This document shows positions 19,618 through 22,190 of a DNA stretch of 22,190 bases, in pieces. Source of the DNA: JBDHZU01 sp039812085 (lineage in GTDB: Bacteria; Actinomycetota; Actinomycetes; S36-B12; UBA10799); NCBI GenBank assembly GCA_039812085.1, contig JBDHZU010000020.1, positions 1 to 22,190 of the forward strand. The letters run 5' to 3'. Below the pieces are notes generated by a model. That model ran no database searches. It was not told the origin of the DNA and was given only the letters and a program-made list of their open reading frames with translations. How positions within the stretch are numbered: the stretch's first letter is position 1; the number at the start of each line of letters is the position of its first letter. The translations under genes and the position numbers were made by a program.

Positions 19618-22190
19618 TCACTGGTGTGGTTGGTGAGGGCCTGTCCGGTTGCGCAGGAGCGCTTCTAAGGCCCGGGTTCGATCACGGGGATGGTCTCGCC
19701 GATCGAGTCGCTCGTTGAGCAGATCAACTGCTTCTCGGCCACGACCAGAATGGAACAGAGCGGCGATTTGAGTGTCTTGGATGACTTCCATTTGGGCTTT
19801 GCTTCCACCGAAGCGGCCTGCCATTGGCCACAGTTTTGCCAGTTGGTCTGCACAGGTATCGAACTGGCCGGCCACATAAAGACTCAATGCGTTGATGAGC
19901 GGAACTGCAAGCTGGCGCATCTTCACATCACCTCGTGAGCAGTAACGCGAGAGGTGTTGGAGTGATTCGCTATCGGAGTCAGCGGCAAACGCGATGGCAG
20001 CATGCATGGCTGCAAACGTCGTCGTTGGTTGTCTGGCGGCTTCACCAGCAGCCTCGATAACGGGGCGAACACTGGGAATCGTCACATCCACCGACTCCAC
20101 CCGACATCGCCAGAGCAGCGATGCCGAGTCAACCAATGCGCGAGTTCCGGTGACTGATGGCGGAGCCAGTTGACGGTGATACCGACTCAAGACAGCCCGT
20201 TCGTCATCCAAAGCAAGTTCGTGTAGGGCGGCATGCCAACTGAAGTGGGCGCGATGGACGGCATCGCGACCGCAGGTATCGATCCATTCGTCGATCCAGT
20301 GCAATCCCGTCTTGTGCTGACCGGTTTCATAAAAGACATGGCTCAGCGCATGCACAGACGTTCCCGCTTCGGGCTCGGCTGCAAGCGATCGAGTCGCTAG
20401 CTTCTCGGCCTGTTCCCAGCGCCCTTGTTCCTGAAGAGTGAAGGCGCGTAAACCGTTGAACCACCAGTCGTCTCCGTAGGCTCCGGCGAGATAGTCGACG
20501 GTTGACCATGCATGTTCGGGCACGTCGTAGATACCGGAGAACGCGATCGTCGGGATGGCCACTGAGGTGGCGACGGCATCGCGCGGGAATTCGCGTAGGT
20601 ATCGCTGCAGCAAGTCTTGATGCCCGGGTGTGCCATTGATCCGAGCAGCCAGCGTGCGAATCACCGCTGCTTCTCGTTCGGTAGCGCTTTGGGCGCTGCC
20701 CAGGGCGAATTGCAGATGCTGCTGCTGATCGACCGGGGCATCAAATTCGTGACCCAGTACAGCCATGAGCAAGTGAGCCATGCCGAATTCAGGGTCTCGC
20801 TCGATCGCGAGTTCGAGGCTCTCCTGTACCCCAGACTGAACTTTCAGTAATCGAGCTAACGCTTCGTTGTAGAAACCTGCCGCACTCGCGTTAGTGGTCA
20901 GCTTTAGTCCGTACAGGTCGTGGCTGGTCTGGCTCCGCGCAGGCAACAGCTTGGCGTTGGCTAGTAGGTCAGCCGCAAGTTCCTGAGCCTGTACCCGAAT
21001 CTCGGGGATAGCCGTGGTCTCCCACAGGCCGCCTCGACGGATCGGCCCGATGGCCAGCAAGTTCTTGTTCGCTGACCCATCACGTCGCAGGACTTGCCCA
21101 GCATCGTCGGTATCTATGCCCGTGCCCAGTTGGTGAGCCCGTGCTGTTCCGGTTCCCAACAAGTTGGCCAGGAGCAGTTCACCGGTCCCGGCTTCTGCGA
21201 TGAGCGGACCAGCTCCCGTGCAGTCCACCACGGCCTGAACGTTGAGTTGTTCGCCGTTGGTGAGTCGGATGTTGATGGCATGCTCAAGCTCAGTCGCGCC
21301 GATGACTCCGGCCGAGTGAATGATCAGGCGTCCGCTGAGCTGCAACTGTTCAATCTCAGCCGCTGCTTCGGGGGCCATCCGGTGGCGTAAGACATCCCAT
21401 CGACGGGCATCGCGGTCGATGAACTCTTGTTGGTCACTCAGGGAGAGTTTCTGCCACAGCTCATTGGTGATGGGGCGAAGTGAATCGAAGCCTGGTCGCC
21501 AGTCGCCGAACTGTTCGGTGCTCTTGGACAGATGGTCGGCAACAAGGGTGCGTAGTTCGATGAGGGAAACGTGTTCAGGAACGTTCGGGCTTTCCATCTG
21601 ACCGGCTGCCGGTCGGTGTGCTTTCGGGATGAGGCCACGGCGGCTGACTGCGTGGATGACCTTGTCGGGATCTTTGGCTAAGGCCAACGCAAGGTCGACC
21701 ATGGTGAGCCCAGTGCCGACAAGCAAGATGTGGTCGCCAGTGAGATATTCGTCTTGTTTGGCGCAGGTATGCCAACCGTCCGGGATAAAGCGATCTGCTT
21801 CGAGTAATTCCGTCGGTGCCCAGGAACGATCGGTGCGAGGCGTGCCGGTTGCCATCACAACCGCATCCGCCCGGAATCGGGTGCCAGCATTCAACCGGAC
21901 GGTGAAGCCGGCTCGGCCTTGCGCGACTCGTGGGGTGACGTCGATGCACTGTTCGTAGATTCGAGTCAGGCTGGCTGGCGATGTTTGTGCTGCCTGGTTC
22001 AAACAGTGCTCCACATACTGGCCAAACAGAGCACGAGGAACAAAGTCAGTCCCGGCGTATTGGTGACCGCAAGCGTGTAACCAGTTAAGGAAATGATCAG
22101 GCTCGTCGGCGAAGGCGCTCATCTTCGCGGCCGGAACGTTGAGTCGATGCTCTGGATCGTTTGTGCTGTACGAAAGTCCTCGGCCAGTTG
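19618..22190 (-). CDS. FAD/NAD(P)-binding protein fused to a TTC38-like TPR domain (5' end outside window)
   Basis: At least 857 residues; the N-terminus lies beyond the right edge. Numbering here starts at the Met encoded at 22122. Residues before that Met (GLSYST, then HRLNVPAAKMSAFADEP) match the conserved early block of YdhS-like (COG4529) FAD/NAD(P)-binding proteins. VVMATGTPR (about 88-96) and the second dinucleotide-binding loop LLVGTGLTMVDLALALA (133-149) follow. Near residue 400 the sequence changes to a helical repeat region beginning HDLYGLKLTTNASAAGFYNEAL. This resembles TTC38-type TPR proteins, with HALSHVFYETGQHKTGLHWI and HFSWHAALHEL as recognisable family blocks. The frame crosses the junction without a break. 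The first glycine-rich FAD loop should lie just outside. Probably a cytosolic oxidoreductase with a built-in partner-binding domain; substrate unknown. Confidence 0.85.
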   Translation of the reverse strand, partial: TGRGLSYSTNDPEHRLNVPAAKMSAFADEPDHFLNWLHACGHQYAGTDFVPRALFGQYVEHCLNQAAQTSPASLTRIYEQCIDVTPRVAQGRAGFTVRLNAGTRFRADAVVMATGTPRTDRSWAPTELLEADRFIPDGWHTCAKQDEYLTGDHILLVGTGLTMVDLALALAKDPDKVIHAVSRRGLIPKAHRPAAGQMESPNVPEHVSLIELRTLVADHLSKSTEQFGDWRPGFDSLRPITNELWQKLSLSDQQEFIDRDARRWDVLRHRMAPEAAAEIEQLQLSGRLIIHSAGVIGATELEHAINIRLTNGEQLNVQAVVDCTGAGPLIAEAGTGELLLANLLGTGTARAHQLGTGIDTDDAGQVLRRDGSANKNLLAIGPIRRGGLWETTAIPEIRVQAQELAADLLANAKLLPARSQTSHDLYGLKLTTNASAAGFYNEALARLLKVQSGVQESLELAIERDPEFGMAHLLMAVLGHEFDAPVDQQQHLQFALGSAQSATEREAAVIRTLAARINGTPGHQDLLQRYLREFPRDAVATSVAIPTIAFSGIYDVPEHAWSTVDYLAGAYGDDWWFNGLRAFTLQEQGRWEQAEKLATRSLAAEPEAGTSVHALSHVFYETGQHKTGLHWIDEWIDTCGRDAVHRAHFSWHAALHELALDDERAVLSRYHRQLAPPSVTGTRALVDSASLLWRCRVESVDVTIPSVRPVIEAAGEAARQPTTTFAAMHAAIAFAADSDSESLQHLSRYCSRGDVKMRQLAVPLINALSLYVAGQFDTCADQLAKLWPMAGRFGGSKAQMEVIQDTQIAALFHSGRGREAVDLLNERLDRRDHPRDRTRALEALLRNRTGPHQPHQ

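Overview
The window looks like chromosomal DNA of an actinomycete (class Actinomycetia). The evidence is a WhiB-family protein, a Crp-family regulator almost colinear with M. tuberculosis CRP, a MarP-type protease, a pair of Get3-like ATPases, an RsiG-type anti-sigma protein and a 6C-type small RNA. Base composition looks moderate for the group (mid to high 50s % GC by eye, not computed), which would suit a free-living, perhaps aquatic, lineage rather than a Streptomyces. From memory, the order PBP - WhiB - two Get3-like ATPases - DUF4177 - RidA - MBL fold - Crp - nth - TlpA - NUDIX - MarP - alpha/beta hydrolase - holin-like - acs follows the M. tuberculosis block around Rv3667-Rv3682. Most of the window is therefore conserved core rather than an accessory island.

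Layout. 1-1094 (-): N-terminal part of a class A penicillin-binding protein, divergent from a WblA/WhiB4-like regulator (1326-1688), with an inverted repeat between them. 1820-4067 (-): the Get3-like pair. 4134-5653 (+): DUF4177, RidA-like and NUDIX genes, closely packed. 5550-6725 (+): a serine-hydrolase lipoprotein that overlaps the NUDIX gene and looks inserted. 6761-7621 (+): MBL-fold hydrolase, convergent with crp (7618-8292, -). 8433-8972 (-): RsiG-like gene, divergent from a translationally coupled set nth - tlpA-like - CoA-type NUDIX - marP (9087-12359, +). 12349-16963 (-): acsA - nhaA - holin-like - alpha/beta hydrolase. 17105-19109 (+): a divergent CE4-like secreted protein and a degenerate Fic-like protein. 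19110-19617 has no protein gene but carries a short direct repeat, a strong hairpin and a 6C-type RNA. 19618-22190 (-): a FAD/NAD(P)-binding protein fused to a TTC38-like TPR domain, cut by the window edge.

How the genes may work together. Several concern the envelope and stress: PBP, MarP, a secreted thioredoxin-like lipoprotein, the beta-lactamase-fold lipoprotein, the deacetylase-like protein, the NhaA antiporter and the redox-responsive WhiB protein. Others are regulators: Crp (probable cAMP binding), an RsiG-like protein (probable c-di-GMP binding) and a C-rich-loop RNA. No mobile elements, CRISPR arrays, rRNA or tRNA genes were seen.

The best leads are the flavoprotein-TPR fusion, the RsiG-like gene beside crp, the 6C RNA, and a set of proteins with replaced catalytic residues (Fic-like, alpha/beta hydrolase, CE4-like). 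Several genes also show a TAnnnT box exactly six bases before the start codon, as expected for leaderless mRNAs.
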